A model generated the notes under the pieces. That model saw only the letters and a list, made by a program, of their open reading frames with translations. It did not search any database and had not been told where the DNA came from. 60,592 nucleotides of DNA from Bacteroidales bacterium (GTDB taxonomy: Bacteria > Bacteroidota > Bacteroidia > Bacteroidales > Muribaculaceae). The position numbers were made by a program, and so were the translations under genes. Shown piece by piece: positions 1 to 8,725 of this stretch. Position 1 is the stretch's first letter, and every line of letters starts with the position of its first letter. The stretch spans positions 1 to 60,592 of the forward strand of contig QAMW01000005.1 of NCBI GenBank assembly GCA_003150235.1. The letters are read 5' to 3'.

Positions 1-635
1 AGTTTTCAGATTTCAGTTTTCAGAGATACAGATTGACAGAAGGTCAAAAGAGACAAAGTTATTTGGGGGTTGCCCGGTGGTAGGGCTGTACCATGGTGCA
101 GCTGCATCCCCTCAGCGGAAGGGGCGCGTAGCTGTAGGGGCGCCTGGGAGGGCGCCCGCGATGCGTGGGCGATGTTGCCCGCAGGGCATCATCAATCCCG
201 CTTTGAGATGATTCCTGTCGGAAACATTAATACTTGGCTTGTTTTCCGGGGGGCTATGCTCAACAGCCACGCTAAGTCCGGATTTTTCTCTGACGGGAAA
301 AGAGTTTTCAGATTTCAGTTTTCAGAGATACAGATTGACAGAAGGTCAAAAGAGACAAAGTTATTTGGGGGTTGCCCGGTGGTAGGGCTGTACCATGGTG
401 CAGCCGCATCCCCTCAGCGGAAGGGGCGCGTAGCTGTAGGGGCGCCTGGGAGGGCGCCCGCGATGCGAGGGCGATGTTGCCCGCAGGGCATCATCAATCC
501 CGCTTTGAGATGATTCCTGTCGGAAACATTAATACTTGGCTTGTTTTCCGGGGGCTATGCTTAACAGCCCCGCTAAGTCCGGATTTTTCCCTGACGGGAA
601 AAGAGTTGTCAGTTTTCAGATTTCAGTTTTCAGAG
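1..635. repeat. Tandem copies of a ~302-bp dispersed repeat
   Basis: One copy starts at 1, a second at 303, and a third begins at 611 but breaks off after about 25 bp. Each unit opens with short TTTTCAGATTTCAG-like runs, then a segment with AGATACAGATTGACAG and AAGGTCAAAAGAGAC. A GC-rich part follows with a CCATGG palindrome and GCCCGCAGGGC, and the unit closes with a CCCTGACGGG-like hairpin. The two full copies are almost identical. A diverged member lies at 52979-53560. Open frames in this stretch (70-513, 372-713) just read through the repeat and I do not call them genes. The edge of the third copy supplies the last codons and stop of the kinase at 623. Confidence 0.9.
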
Positions 636-2086
636 GGGCGGTTGGAGGGGAAGGTGATTTTGAACAGCAAGCCGCCGTCGGGTCGGTTTTTTACGATGAT
701 GGTGCCGTGGTGAAGCAGTACGGCATTTTTTACTATCGACAGTCCGAGACCTGTGCCTCCCGCTGCGCGCGACCGTCCTTTGTCAATGCGGTAGAAACGC
801 TCGAATATTCGTGGCAGATGTTCCTCGGCGATGCCGTTGCCATTGTCGGCTACAGTGATAATTGTTTTCCCGTTATCTGTCTCAGTCAGTCTTACGGTGA
901 TAAGATCACCTCCGCTATATGCTATGGCGTTGTCAATCAAATTGTGGAATATGGATTCGAGCATAGCACGGTTGCCTTGAAGCGACATGTCGCCTGACAG
1001 GTCGATATCAATGTCAAATCCTTTCTGACGAGCAATTGGCATCGTCTCTGTTACGACATCCCTGATTACATCAGCAAGATTGACCGGTACCATCTCTATG
1101 GCGGCGCTCCCGTCTTCCATCCTGGTAATTAATGACACATCGGCAAGCAGCTTTTTCAGACGGTCGGAGTTACTGAGGCTGCGGTCGATAAATTCCATGC
1201 GTTTTTCCTGATTCAGGTCGGGATGGCTTTTCAATGTCTCAAGACACAGCTGTATGGCGGCGACAGGGGTCTTCAGCTCGTGGTTGATGTTGTTGGTGAG
1301 CTGCTTCTTGATGCGTTCTTTTTCTTTCTGCTCATGAAGTGCTGCGGAATGTTCGCGGTCACGTTCCCACAATGCCTGTTGCAGGCGCGCGTAGAGCCTT
1401 ACGATGTGGCTGGAAATCTCTCCCAGCTCATCGTGAGGAAATGACTCTGTGTCACATATCTTTTCGCCTTTTTCGGCACATTCGGCAAAAGAGTTCAGCC
1501 GTGAGATATGCTGACCGAGCCGTCGTGTGGCGAAATACCCGAGAAGACACATCACCACTGTAACAAATCCCATAAACCAGAGAAATCCATAGTCGGCGCG
1601 AAGGAGGCTGTTTAATGACAAGGTATAGGGCACTGCAGTGCGTACAATAATACCGTTGTCACCTTTATTTGCCGCGTAAAAATAGGTGTTCCCGTTGCTT
1701 TCGCTATGGCGCACGGTATAGCCGGACCCTGTAACGACCGCCTTGGCGATCTCTCTGCGGCTCAGATGATTGGATGAAGGGAGCGTGTCAAGGGTATTGT
1801 CGTAGGCAACTGTACCCGCCGGGTCGATTACGCTGATGCGCAGGTCGTTGAAGGAGTGGAAATCGTCAAGCGGGATATCTTCTATTCTTATGCCTTTCTC
1901 AAGCTCGTTGATTATATATACATTGATAAGTTGCAGCTGCGCGTTTATTTTATCGGCTTTAAACTCTTTTTCCCTGTTGTATTGAAACACGACAAAACAT
2001 CCCACCAGGAGCAGTGAGTATCCGGCAAGCCATAAAAAGAGCCGGCGATGATAAGTAAGCTTGGTGCCTGACATATCGGTAGCCAT
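623..2086 (-). CDS. Two-component sensor histidine kinase (HAMP-like, HisKA, HATPase)
   Basis: Inner-membrane histidine kinase of about 487 residues. A membrane segment lies near residues 15-37, an extracytoplasmic sensor region near 38-165, and a second membrane segment near 168-188. A HAMP-like linker follows, then the HisKA H-box NINHELKTP with the phospho-accepting His near 269. The catalytic domain has N-box NLIDNAIAYS, G1 DNGNGI, F-box FERFYR and G2 GGTGLGL, so all catalytic motifs are present. I use the ATG at 2086; an upstream TTG at 2098 is less likely. It lies 15 bp after the DUF3298 lipoprotein gene and is probably cotranscribed with it. No response regulator is in the window on this side. 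The last three codons and the stop (S-E-N-stop) lie inside the dispersed repeat, so its native C-terminus may have been replaced. Confidence 0.9.
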   Translation of the reverse strand: MATDMSGTKLTYHRRLFLWLAGYSLLLVGCFVVFQYNREKEFKADKINAQLQLINVYIINELEKGIRIEDIPLDDFHSFNDLRISVIDPAGTVAYDNTLDTLPSSNHLSRREIAKAVVTGSGYTVRHSESNGNTYFYAANKGDNGIIVRTAVPYTLSLNSLLRADYGFLWFMGFVTVVMCLLGYFATRRLGQHISRLNSFAECAEKGEKICDTESFPHDELGEISSHIVRLYARLQQALWERDREHSAALHEQKEKERIKKQLTNNINHELKTPVAAIQLCLETLKSHPDLNQEKRMEFIDRSLSNSDRLKKLLADVSLITRMEDGSAAIEMVPVNLADVIRDVVTETMPIARQKGFDIDIDLSGDMSLQGNRAMLESIFHNLIDNAIAYSGGDLITVRLTETDNGKTIITVADNGNGIAEEHLPRIFERFYRIDKGRSRAAGGTGLGLSIVKNAVLLHHGTIIVKNRPDGGLLFKITFPSNRPSEN

Positions 2087-2101
2087 GACTGCGGGCAAAG
2101 G

Positions 2102-2980
2102 CTATTTTTTCGTTGGGGGAATCAGCCGTGCCACCTCCGGAGTGAGCAGCGGCTTGATGGAATCGTAGCTGATGGTACATGACGGCATACCGGCTGCATA
2201 GCAGGCAATCTCATATTGCTGATAGGTAAAGTTGATGCCGTCGGGAAGAAATACGGGAGGGAATGCCGGGAGATGCAGTGTGTCGGGATTAATCAGCAAT
2301 GCGTCGCGCAACGACATGCTGTCACTTTCCATGTCCTGTTTGAAATACTGGTTCCATAATCCGCTTTTTATCTGCGATAACAGTTCCCCGCGTTTCTCCG
2401 GAAGAAACATATTGGAGCCGTTAAGTCTTACTCCATCTGACTTTACAAAGGTCTGTCCCGCTCCGGTCGCTCCGCCGTGAGCCCCTCCAAAATATACATA
2501 TCCGGAAAATGAATATGTCAGCACACTATCGGTTGCGAATACGGGGCGGAAACTGAAGTCGTATTCATACGAGGTGGATATGCTGTTGGCTATAAATGAG
2601 GTAAACGAATGCCGTGTATCTGCGAGCATTGAATCACATGCCACGGAGATGAGGCTGTCGCCATTCCGGGTAAGATTCTCGTTTAGTGTAAAGAGGGGTG
2701 TCCCGGTGCTGCTTAACGCGTGACTAAGCCTGTCGCCTATCCAGAGTCTGATGCTGTCGGTAAGTCGGGTGTCATTTTCAGCAGGATACAGACCTGTGAT
2801 CTTTACCGTCGCCTTACACCCGCCCATAATAAGTGAATCGCTCAGTGACAATGAATCGGTGGCTATCGTCATGTCGGATTCTTCATTGGTAATTGTGGAC
2901 TTGTTGTTGCCGCATCCGGCTGTCATTACCGTGCATAGCGCTAAAAGCGGGTATATCCCTTTGATTATTGAATGTGTCAT
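2102..2980 (-). CDS. DUF3298 (RsiV-type) domain lipoprotein
   Basis: Predicted envelope lipoprotein of about 292 residues. The signal peptide ends in a lipobox, TAGCGNN. The C-terminal part has features of the DUF3298 family, also found at the C-terminus of the anti-sigma factor RsiV: a central YVYFGGAHGG motif and a late FLPDGINFTYQQYEIACYAAG segment. I chose the ATG at 2980 because the longer frame to 3043 would start upstream of a TAnnTTTG box at 3002-3009 and would precede the signal peptide. It is the first gene of a two-gene operon with the histidine kinase. A periplasmic lipoprotein next to a kinase could modulate or sense for it, but that is inference. RsiV binds lysozyme; nothing here shows that this protein does. 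Confidence 0.8.
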   Translation of the reverse strand: MTHSIIKGIYPLLALCTVMTAGCGNNKSTITNEESDMTIATDSLSLSDSLIMGGCKATVKITGLYPAENDTRLTDSIRLWIGDRLSHALSSTGTPLFTLNENLTRNGDSLISVACDSMLADTRHSFTSFIANSISTSYEYDFSFRPVFATDSVLTYSFSGYVYFGGAHGGATGAGQTFVKSDGVRLNGSNMFLPEKRGELLSQIKSGLWNQYFKQDMESDSMSLRDALLINPDTLHLPAFPPVFLPDGINFTYQQYEIACYAAGMPSCTISYDSIKPLLTPEVARLIPPTKK

Positions 2981-3001
2981 GTTTCTGTGTATTTGTTGCC
3001 G

Positions 3002-3009
3002 CAAATATA
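3002..3009 (-). promoter_or_regulatory. Bacteroidetes -7 box upstream of the DUF3298 gene
   Basis: On the minus strand this reads TATATTTG (consensus TAnnTTTG), about 22 bp before the ATG at 2980. A T-rich segment sits further upstream. It supports the shorter start of the lipoprotein gene. Confidence 0.65.
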
Positions 3010-3026
3010 CTACAATTCGTGAATAT

Positions 3027-3068
3027 AAAAAATGCGGGTGCATTCATTAACAGAAATGCGCCCGCATT
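3027..3068 (-). terminator. Rho-independent terminator after the 1114-aa secreted protein
   Basis: A 14-bp inverted repeat (AATGCGGGCGCATT against AATGCACCCGCATT, one mismatch) is followed on the minus strand by a run of six T. It lies 20 bp past the stop codon at 3089 and immediately upstream of the next promoter. Confidence 0.8.
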
Positions 3069-3088
3069 GAAGAGTGAGTGAGGTCAGG

Positions 3089-6000
3089 TTATTTCACCAT
3101 GACACGCACTGTATGTGTACCTGCTTTGACAATGTAGATGCCATTGTTTACGCTGACTGATGTGTTGCCGTCGCATACACCGGAAGCGGCAATTATGCCG
3201 TCTATGCCGATGATTGCATAGGACTCACCTTCAAATCCGGAGATAATCACTTTGCCGTCGGCAGCACTTATGGAGCCGGTGATTTCTGCCACATTGTCTA
3301 TGCCGGTAGTCTTCTCGATTGAGTAGCTTGCCATTATGAGGTAGTGGTCGGGCGAATTGAGCGAGCCGTCGATATAGAGGTTCATCCATGGGCGGTCAAG
3401 ATACTTGGCTGGGATTGCCACGGTAATAAATTGCCAGCCGTTTCCGAGTGGCAGCGTGGCTATTTTTTCCGGCGTGTCCATTCCGTAGGTGATTGCATAG
3501 ATTTCCATGGGGTCGGCACAGTGGTGTCCGGTCCACACCTCGAAGGTTGCGTAAGCCTCGGTAAGCGACTTGGTTGAAACCTTGGGAAGACGCATTCTTA
3601 CTTTTGCCGATGCTTCATCGGTGTAACCGACAATAGCGTAAGTTGACTTATTACCTGTGAAATCAGGATTCACAAGTTCGGGCTGACCCATTGTCCACGC
3701 TCCGTTACGATAGATTTCGGATGGCGAGGAGGCAGTCAACGGATTGAATTTCACTTCGAGATTTTCAAATTCCTCTACAATCGGAAGCTGATAAGGTGTA
3801 CCGACAATTTGAGTCACATAGGAGATAGCTTTTGATACTCCCGCTGCATTTTCCGCTACAACTGCGATACGGCAGAACTGCTGCTGTGTACCTGTCGGAC
3901 ATACCAGTGTGTATTCGGTAACATCGGGCTCCGTGCGTATAGGCTCGTCAATAAACTCGCCATCGTTATAAATAAGTCCTATGTTATAGCGTATGCCGGT
4001 AGTGGAGAAATAGCCGCCGTTAAGGGTTTCTTTGGGCGCCGACCATGTGAGGTGTACGCTCATGTTGTCCTCACTGATTTCGCTATTCAGGTTCTCTACA
4101 AAGCTAAGCATATCCATCCCGGTGAATACCGACACTTCATTTCCGCGCCCTGTCGCACCGTTGATTTCAGCGACAACGGAGATATAGTTATCACCTTGAG
4201 CGGTAGGGACGGTGACAGTGAGTGTCTCTCCCGGTGTCCCTTCTACTGATACGTCTTCAGCACCTTTTGCAATGACAGTTATTTTTGTCCCTGATTCGAT
4301 ATCGGCTCCACTGATATATTTTGTCGGCAGAGTCATGCTGATAGTTGCGGTAAGGTTGGCATCGCTTGACGAGATGACCTTGAGATCGGTTACCGCTTCC
4401 GGCGAATTGATGCTGTATTCGGTGGCTGTGACACGTATGTTTCTTACAATAAGGTCTTTCTGGTCAGGGTCAGACACTCCGTGAACGGCTACATAATATG
4501 TGCCGGCTGCCGGAACCGCGAAAATTCCTGAATAGTCGACCCACTCATTATAATTTCTGGCACGGGTCTTTTCAATTACGGGGATGGTCATCGCTTCAGG
4601 ATCGGGGGCATTGCCCGCCCATACCTCGAAATATTCGCGGGTGCCTGTTGAGCCTCCGCGCGCTGCCTCAAGTGACACTGAATATACTTTGTCAGCATCA
4701 GGAAACATGGTTATAGGGAGTATCAGCCAGTCATCGGGCTGTTCATAGCTCCATCCTGAAGCGAAACAGAGGTCGCCCCACTGGTCGGAAAGGCGCCATG
4801 TGCCGTAGGCAGGGCTGCCGTCGCGGTTCACGTATGTGCATAGCTCAGCCTGATGTTCGGTCGGAAGAATCTGAACCGGTAGAGAAAGAGGCTGCCCGAG
4901 CAGTGCTTTTTCTGAGATACCTTCCGCCGATGTCATGCCGTTGCACACGGCGACTACTTTTGCCCTGAATGCGTCAAGTTCCTGGCTCTTGTCAAGAGTG
5001 TATTCATATACGGTTGATTTGGTGGTGCCAAGCAGCCGGTCGTTGAGATATACCTCATATTCAATTGATGAAAGGTCAAGATAACCGTTATGTATTCCTT
5101 CGGTGACTGCGTCCCAGCTTATGTTGGCGTCGTTAATTACTACATTTGCCGGTGTTGCCGGAATGTCATTGCCAACATAGATATGAGCCACGCAAGGCAC
5201 TCCTTTTTTGCTGTCAAGGGATGCCTCGAGACGGAAAGTATAATAGGCATCGGTAAGACCGCTCACCGGTACTGTGATTTCACTCCTTGCCGCGTCTCTG
5301 CCTTCAGCCGCTTTAGTGCCATTGGCATAAAGGATGTAGGAAAGTTCTCCATTGATATCTTCTCCGCCAAGGGTCTTGGAGGGCAGACGGAAACTAAGTG
5401 TACCGTCGTGGTCGGCATTCTTGAAGTCGGCTCCGAGATAGGCAGCCGCTGCCGGAGCAGCATTGTCAACATCGAAATCGGGAGATATGAAGAATGTAAA
5501 CTGACGGTCGATATCAAATGTGTGAAGTTCCTCGATACGTTTCTCATCGGGATAAAGCGCATAAAGTGTAGATGATGGCGCAACAACTGTAGGATTCCAT
5601 AAAATATATCCGTCATACGGGCTGTAGACCATCGCACCGGAAGAATTGGCGAGATTGTCAATCGGCAGTTCACACAGTTCAGTGTAAGTGCCGTCGCGGT
5701 CTATTTTTACGAGCTTGCCCCAAGTGTTGACTCCGTAGAAACAACGGTCAACCGGATGCCAGCATAGCGAGTAGCAGCGGTCGCCCGGCTCTATTTCTGT
5801 TATCATCACGGCATCTTCCGGCTTGTCGGCAGGAGCTGCCTTGAATATGTAGCGGCTGTCGGAGTACGGGTCTCCGATGCGACCGAAACCGTATATGCGG
5901 TCATCTTCCGGCACGTATGCTGCCTTATAGAAATAGGGTAAATTTCCATCGGCAAGGTCTATGCGTCTCATGGCTGTCATTTCACCGGTTACGAAATCAA

Positions 6001-6433
6001 ATTCCTGATATGCATAGTCACCGACAAGGTCTTCTGAGCCCATTGTGAATATTCCGAGTCCACAGAGCTTTCCGTTGCGTATCCAGCCGTTGTTTATTGC
6101 CGCTCCTACAGTGGCGTAACTGTAGTCCCAGAGATGCCTCATATCGCCGGAAGGCTCAATCTCATAGAGTCCGCCAAGAAACTCTTCGACATCGGCATAA
6201 GATTGATAGCCATAAATAGTGGAGCCGGTCGCGCCTACCTTGTTCATTATATTGCCTGCAGGCTTTTCCGTAAAGTCATGAACGGTATTGATTTTGGTTG
6301 AGAACGGCGATACCGTTGTCCCCGACATTATTTTTCCTGACGATTCTTGCGGAAATGTCGTGATATCCTGGGCAAAAACAGTGCTTGCGCACACTAATGC
6401 CGGGCATAAGGATAGTAAAAGTTTTTTATTCAT
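3089..6433 (-). CDS. Large secreted protein with Fn3-like repeats and T9SS-like C-terminal domain
   Basis: A 1114-residue exported protein. A signal peptide ending around VFAQ comes first. Next is a region of about 300 residues with beta-propeller-like repeats (for example LYEIEPSG, FYGVNTWGKLVKID). Several fibronectin type III-like modules follow, and a choice-of-anchor-like beta-sandwich (LPIVEEFEN...) lies near 900-1040. The last ~75 residues, with SISAADGKVIISG and ending VKAGTHTVRVMVK, resemble a type A type IX secretion sorting domain, although the usual NGR motif is weak. It is probably delivered to the cell surface or released. It lies just downstream of a paralogous gene with its own terminator between them, so they form a pair rather than a tight operon. 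No enzymatic motif is visible; adhesion or glycan binding is possible. Confidence 0.75.
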   Translation of the reverse strand: MNKKLLLSLCPALVCASTVFAQDITTFPQESSGKIMSGTTVSPFSTKINTVHDFTEKPAGNIMNKVGATGSTIYGYQSYADVEEFLGGLYEIEPSGDMRHLWDYSYATVGAAINNGWIRNGKLCGLGIFTMGSEDLVGDYAYQEFDFVTGEMTAMRRIDLADGNLPYFYKAAYVPEDDRIYGFGRIGDPYSDSRYIFKAAPADKPEDAVMITEIEPGDRCYSLCWHPVDRCFYGVNTWGKLVKIDRDGTYTELCELPIDNLANSSGAMVYSPYDGYILWNPTVVAPSSTLYALYPDEKRIEELHTFDIDRQFTFFISPDFDVDNAAPAAAAYLGADFKNADHDGTLSFRLPSKTLGGEDINGELSYILYANGTKAAEGRDAARSEITVPVSGLTDAYYTFRLEASLDSKKGVPCVAHIYVGNDIPATPANVVINDANISWDAVTEGIHNGYLDLSSIEYEVYLNDRLLGTTKSTVYEYTLDKSQELDAFRAKVVAVCNGMTSAEGISEKALLGQPLSLPVQILPTEHQAELCTYVNRDGSPAYGTWRLSDQWGDLCFASGWSYEQPDDWLILPITMFPDADKVYSVSLEAARGGSTGTREYFEVWAGNAPDPEAMTIPVIEKTRARNYNEWVDYSGIFAVPAAGTYYVAVHGVSDPDQKDLIVRNIRVTATEYSINSPEAVTDLKVISSSDANLTATISMTLPTKYISGADIESGTKITVIAKGAEDVSVEGTPGETLTVTVPTAQGDNYISVVAEINGATGRGNEVSVFTGMDMLSFVENLNSEISEDNMSVHLTWSAPKETLNGGYFSTTGIRYNIGLIYNDGEFIDEPIRTEPDVTEYTLVCPTGTQQQFCRIAVVAENAAGVSKAISYVTQIVGTPYQLPIVEEFENLEVKFNPLTASSPSEIYRNGAWTMGQPELVNPDFTGNKSTYAIVGYTDEASAKVRMRLPKVSTKSLTEAYATFEVWTGHHCADPMEIYAITYGMDTPEKIATLPLGNGWQFITVAIPAKYLDRPWMNLYIDGSLNSPDHYLIMASYSIEKTTGIDNVAEITGSISAADGKVIISGFEGESYAIIGIDGIIAASGVCDGNTSVSVNNGIYIVKAGTHTVRVMVK

Positions 6434-6443
6434 ATTGGTTATT

Positions 6444-6489
6444 AAAAAAGAGACCGGAGCAGGGCATGGCTATCCTGTCTCGGTCTCTG
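6444..6489 (-). terminator. Rho-independent terminator after the 670-aa secreted protein
   Basis: On the minus strand an AGAGACCGAGACAGG arm pairs with CCTGCTCCGGTCTCT, followed by TTTTTT. It fills most of the 67-bp gap between the two secreted-protein genes. Confidence 0.85.
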
Positions 6490-6500
6490 TAAATAGTGGA

Positions 6501-8513
6501 TTAACGAGTCTTGTAGATTACTTTCTCCGCTTTTTGCTCACCGTTGGCAAGTGTGATGCGTTTGATAAGCAACATGCCTTCTACAGGAGAAGTTACCTTT
6601 CTGCCGTTTACGTCGAAATATTCGACAGCAGCTACGCCTTCAGCTGTGATTGATACTATACCTGTAGGCAAGTTAGAGAATTTGATTTCTTCCGAGGGAA
6701 TTGACGCGATATCGCCATAGTGGGCGAGGATTGTCACAGTGTATTCGGTATTTGGCTCGGGTATGATTTCAAATTTAGGCTCGGTGACTCTTACCGCTTC
6801 TTTACCGTTTACTGTCACGTCGTACGCATCGGCTGTTACGGTGCTGTTTGCCGGAGCCTCCCAAGTGAGAAGGATAGCGGTTTCGTTATTATCAACCGTC
6901 ACATTTTCTACAGGAGGGTAATCGTCAAGATAGATGCCGTCTATAAATACATTGCCGTATTCTGCTTCTTCACTCAAGTCTTCAGGAAGATAAGCGTGGA
7001 ATACAAGATTGATTTCCTTGTCTTTTGCATCGGCAAGTGGAAGGGTTTTCTTTACCCACACGGCATCTTTTTCTATATCAGAGTTTTCATTGATGCAAAG
7101 GTCGACAAGCCGGTTCTCGTTTTCACCCTCACGGAAGCTGACTGAAAGACGATTGGACATGTTTTCAATGGCTGCGTAATGGAACGTGAGTACCGGATAT
7201 TTTGCGTCGACAAGGCTGATTTTTGATGATACGAGATTATCATAGTCACCGGCGTCACCATAATTATGGGAGCAGTAAGCATAGCCCTCTTCTTTTTCAG
7301 CATCACCGTCAAGACCGGTAAAGTCACCAAGGAGGTAGGTGCCCGACTGATAATCCCAGTTTGTGCCACCGTAAGAAGATGAAGTTTCCCCGGTCCAAAG
7401 ATTTTCAGGAAGATAGGTTGTATACCAGTCACCTTCGATAGTTTTGTTAAAATTCTCCACAAAGGGGAGCTTTATGGCGGGTCCAACCACAATAGACTGG
7501 CGATATGATACATAACCTCCGTCGCCTTGAGCGTTGCATGCTGTCACTGTATATGATACCTCGGTGGGAGCGGTGATGTCGGCACAATCATCGATGAAGC
7601 GGCATTCAGTCAGGTCAGTCGCTATGGTCTTGGTTTCACTCAGTGTCACTCTATCGACTTTATAGCGGGTATCAGCCGGCACGAAGAAACCTCCGTTCTT
7701 GCCATTTTCCGGTGCAGTCCACGTAATTTCTACGCCGGCGTCGGTAGGGGTAACGGTGATATTACCGGGCTGTCCGGGTACATCTTTACCGACATATACG
7801 CTTACCGGGGTATAATCGCTTGTGCCGTATGCCGTTGAAGCATATACTCGCAATGAATACTCTTTACCTGCCTCAAGGTCAAGGGTGAAGGTATGTTCTT
7901 TACCGGCTTCCGGATTTTCTATTGTTTTCAATTCAGCTTCATTGCCGTAGCTGACATACTCTTTTACCGTAAGAGCCGTGAGGGGCACTGATAACGCCGC
8001 CTCGGAGTTATTTTCAGTAGTCGGCGCTTTTACTGTCAAAGTGACAGGAGGATTGCCTTGGTCGGCAGTGGTCGCTGATATCACTTCCGGTTTAGCAGGT
8101 TTGATGCCGGTGAAAATGTATAGGGATTTTCCATAGCTGCCTTTACCTTCGGCATTATATGACACAGCCCTATAAGTGTAGTCATGACCAGTCAGGAACT
8201 CGTCGTCAGAGCCTGTAAGCACTGCTCCGGGAGCAGGATTTTCGAATGTCACAACGGGTTCATCAGATTCACCTGCGGAATAGCTCGAACGTGTTACCTC
8301 GATTTTTGCGATTTCAGTTAGCGGCTGTGGATTGTCCCAGCTTTGAGTCATTGTAGGAGCGGTAATTTCAAACGTAATGACAGGTTTGCCTTCAACAAGC
8401 TCGAATTTACCTGTGAACGATGTCGGTTCCCCTGGTACTGGCAATTCTTCCTGCGCGATGGCAATCTGAAAGCAACATGCCAGTGCTGCGGTAGATAGTA
8501 GAAATTTGTTCAT
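6501..8513 (-). CDS. Secreted Fn3-like repeat protein with type IX secretion C-terminal domain
   Basis: A 670-residue exported protein. The signal peptide ends around IAIAQEE. Three to four Fn3-like modules follow (phrases such as VEITWTAPENGKNGGFF and ILLTWEAPANS). A choice-of-anchor-like beta-sandwich opens with LPFVENFNK near residue 355. The last residues, VEYFDVNGRKVTSP...GMLLIKR, are a good match to a type A T9SS sorting domain. This signal is usually recognised by the Por machinery and removed on export. The architecture, including the phrase pattern LPxVExFxN, matches the downstream 1114-residue protein, so the two are probably paralogues. Substrate or partner is unknown. A TATATTTG box lies about 30 bp upstream. 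Confidence 0.8.
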   Translation of the reverse strand: MNKFLLSTAALACCFQIAIAQEELPVPGEPTSFTGKFELVEGKPVITFEITAPTMTQSWDNPQPLTEIAKIEVTRSSYSAGESDEPVVTFENPAPGAVLTGSDDEFLTGHDYTYRAVSYNAEGKGSYGKSLYIFTGIKPAKPEVISATTADQGNPPVTLTVKAPTTENNSEAALSVPLTALTVKEYVSYGNEAELKTIENPEAGKEHTFTLDLEAGKEYSLRVYASTAYGTSDYTPVSVYVGKDVPGQPGNITVTPTDAGVEITWTAPENGKNGGFFVPADTRYKVDRVTLSETKTIATDLTECRFIDDCADITAPTEVSYTVTACNAQGDGGYVSYRQSIVVGPAIKLPFVENFNKTIEGDWYTTYLPENLWTGETSSSYGGTNWDYQSGTYLLGDFTGLDGDAEKEEGYAYCSHNYGDAGDYDNLVSSKISLVDAKYPVLTFHYAAIENMSNRLSVSFREGENENRLVDLCINENSDIEKDAVWVKKTLPLADAKDKEINLVFHAYLPEDLSEEAEYGNVFIDGIYLDDYPPVENVTVDNNETAILLTWEAPANSTVTADAYDVTVNGKEAVRVTEPKFEIIPEPNTEYTVTILAHYGDIASIPSEEIKFSNLPTGIVSITAEGVAAVEYFDVNGRKVTSPVEGMLLIKRITLANGEQKAEKVIYKTR

Positions 8514-8544
8514 AGAAAATTACTTAATAATGAATGTTTGAGTG

Positions 8545-8552
8545 CAAATATA
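8545..8552 (-). promoter_or_regulatory. -7 promoter box of the 670-aa secreted protein
   Basis: TATATTTG on the minus strand, 31 bp before the ATG at 8513. No convincing -33 TTTG lies at the right distance. Confidence 0.6.
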
Positions 8553-8670
8553 ATGATAAAAATGGGATTTGCTTACTTTTTTGATTGCAAAATGCAGATT
8601 AAAATGACAAAAGGATTGGTTAATCTGTCATGGCTTGTCAAAAATACGGTTTGTCTGTCGTTTTTGCGAC

Positions 8671-8705
8671 AAAAAAAACAGGGCATCCTCCAAGAGAATG
8701 CCCTG
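8671..8705 (-). terminator. Rho-independent terminator of pnp
   Basis: CAGGGCAT/ATGCCCTG arms with a 11-nt loop, followed on the minus strand by eight T. It lies 20 bp past the pnp stop codon. Confidence 0.9.
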
Positions 8706-8725
8706 ACAGTTTTTATGGCAAATGA

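Noticed and set aside
1..635. CRISPR array
   Set aside because: Units are about 302 bp and nearly identical throughout; there are no short repeats with unique spacers and no cas genes.
70..997. Open frames of 113-153 codons on the plus strand in the repeats and against the kinase
   Set aside because: They read through a tandem repeat that recurs elsewhere without a frame, and the third lies antisense to the kinase. Nothing resembles a protein family.
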